From assembly GCF_036088315.1 (NCBI RefSeq), contig NZ_CP107996.1, positions 682,001-746,000 of the forward strand: a stretch of 64,000 bases of DNA, in the 5' to 3' direction. Below are positions 62,859 to 64,000 of this stretch, piece by piece (position 1 is the stretch's first letter; each line of letters starts with the position of its first letter). This stretch comes from Streptomyces sp. NBC_00344 (GTDB lineage: Bacteria > Actinomycetota > Actinomycetes > Streptomycetales > Streptomycetaceae). The translations under genes and the position numbers were made by a program. A model generated the notes under the pieces. The model was not told the origin of the DNA and searched no databases. It was given only the letters and a program-made list of their open reading frames with translations.

Positions 62859-64000
62859 CTACTCCTTGAAGGTGTCGTCGTCAGTGTGCGGCGCGTCGTC
62901 GGGCTCCCGCTCCGGCTGCGCCTCGGCGAGGCTGATGCCGCGCTGGAACGCCGCCATGAGCCCCGGGTCGTGGACCGCCGGGTGCTCGTCCTCCGCGCGC
63001 GGCGCGGGAATGTCCTTGAGCTGGGGAACCAGGTGCTCCTGGCTCCGGCGTCTCGGCAGCTCCGGACGGTGTTGCGGGGCGCGGGCCGGGCCGGGGCCGG
63101 TGGCGGACGGGCCGGCGCGGCTGATCACCCCCGTGCCGCCGTCGGGCGGGGGCCCGTGATGGGCGCCCGGGAGGGCGGCAGCCGGGTTCGGCCGCTCCCC
63201 CCGTGCCTCGCGTACGGGCAGCGGCGCGGGCGGGGGCGTGAGCGGCCCGGACAGCGCGTCCGCAGCCGCCGGGGCACCGGCAGGCTGCTGCGGCCGGCGC
63301 GAGGAGGCAGCAGGCTCCGGCCGCTGCGGTGCAGGCTGCTGCGGTGCGCGGGCGGACGCCGGGGCGGGCTGAAGCCCTGTCTGGTCCGTCCCCAGCAGCC
63401 CGGCGGGCAGTACCAGCACAGCCTGCACACCGCCGTAGATATTGCTCTGCAGCCTGACCGAGATGCCGTGCCTGCGCGCCAGGGCCGAGACGACGTACAG
63501 ACCGATCCGCCCGTCCTGGAGCAGATGGCCGACGTTGACCTGGTCGGGGTCGGCGAGCAGGGCGTTCATCCGGTTCGTCTCGGTGACCGACATGCCGAGG
63601 CCCCGGTCCTCGACCTCAACGGCGAGCCCGGAGGTGACGCGCTGGGCCCGCAGCAGCACCTGGGTGTGCGGGGCGGAGAACACGGTGGCGTTCTCGACCA
63701 GCTCGGCCAGCAGATGGATCACGTCGGCGACGGCGTGCCCGCGCAGGGTGCCGTCGATGGGCGGTACCAGCTTGACCCGCGGATACTGCTCGACCTCGGC
63801 GATCGCGGAGCGCATCACCTCGGTGAGCGTCACCGGGTTGGACCACTGACGCCGGGAGATCGCACCGCCGAGAACGGCGAGGTTCTCCGCATGCCGGCGG
63901 ATGCGGGTGGCCAGATGGTCGACGTGGAAAAGACCCTTGAGCAGTTCGGGGTCCTCTACCTGGTTCTCCAGCTCGTCGAGCAGCTGGATCTCGCGGTGTA
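62859..64000 (-). CDS. cvnA: CvnA-type sensor histidine kinase-like protein, C-terminal part (gene continues beyond window)
   Basis: The last about 380 residues; the N-terminal membrane/sensor part lies outside. The dimerisation helix contains LFHVDHLATRIRRHAENLAVL, the conserved sequence of nitrate-sensor-like CvnA proteins. The ATPase domain shows ELVENATVFSAPHTQV (N box) and EVEDRGLGMS (G1). After it comes a Pro/Ala-rich disordered tail of about 180 residues. The frame is open to the window edge. First gene of the cvn operon. Confidence 0.93.
   Translation of the reverse strand, partial: HREIQLLDELENQVEDPELLKGLFHVDHLATRIRRHAENLAVLGGAISRRQWSNPVTLTEVMRSAIAEVEQYPRVKLVPPIDGTLRGHAVADVIHLLAELVENATVFSAPHTQVLLRAQRVTSGLAVEVEDRGLGMSVTETNRMNALLADPDQVNVGHLLQDGRIGLYVVSALARRHGISVRLQSNIYGGVQAVLVLPAGLLGTDQTGLQPAPASARAPQQPAPQRPEPAASSRRPQQPAGAPAAADALSGPLTPPPAPLPVREARGERPNPAAALPGAHHGPPPDGGTGVISRAGPSATGPGPARAPQHRPELPRRRSQEHLVPQLKDIPAPRAEDEHPAVHDPGLMAAFQRGISLAEAQPEREPDDAPHTDDDTFKE

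Overview
The window is GC-rich DNA (strong G/C at third codon positions, many GTG/TTG starts, many leaderless promoters). It carries a conservon (cvnABCD), a Cys-type sulfur leader peptide and carbohydrate ABC importers without their own ATPase. These point to Streptomyces or a close relative. Functional names rest on motif recognition by eye; no database search was run.

Layout. 0-7 kb: end of a LacI regulator gene, then an ABC sugar-type importer, a D-2-hydroxyacid dehydrogenase and a DUF2264 protein, which look like one catabolic operon for an unknown saccharide or sugar acid. 7-10.2 kb: a leaderless Cys-containing leader peptide, a putative attenuator, an SsuD-type alkanesulfonate monooxygenase and an MHS-type transporter. 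10.2-17.4 kb (minus): ROK regulator, GH27, GH95 fucosidase and SGNH esterase, a secreted set that would strip glycan side chains. 17.7-19.3 kb: TPP riboswitch and cytX. 19.6 kb: tRNA-Pro(GGG). 20.3-25.8 kb: lutABC (lactate oxidation), divergent from an FAD/FMN/4Fe-4S enoate-type reductase with a PadR regulator. 25.9-30.8 kb: small genes (DUF2510, three GNATs, MOSC, TSUP exporter). 30.8-35 kb: secreted GH31 with a divergent ROK regulator and a dense operator region. 35.1-36.1 kb: TauD-type dioxygenase.

36.3-58.4 kb is the most distinctive part, an exopolysaccharide (EPS) locus. It encodes a polyprenyl phosphoglycosyltransferase, GDP-fucose synthesis (fcl/gmd), two GT4 glycosyltransferases, a WcaF-like acetyltransferase, a Wzy-like polymerase, a Wzx-like flippase and a Wzz/Wzc-like protein with a degenerate P-loop. 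It also has a cytidylyltransferase convergent with a CDP-alcohol phosphotransferase, a large secreted propeller/Fn3/LamG/DNRLRE protein and a lipoprotein. It is bracketed by a LacI regulator with a GH71 (alpha-1,3-glucanase) gene and by a discoidin/beta-helix putative polysaccharide hydrolase. Many of its genes have a run of six or seven G just before the start codon. A plausible reading is that the locus makes, exports, decorates, anchors and trims a fucose-containing surface polymer.

58.6-64 kb: an acidic protein gene, a second tRNA-Pro(GGG) identical to the first, an alpha/beta hydrolase, and a cvn operon (cvnA cut by the window end) followed by a GAF protein.
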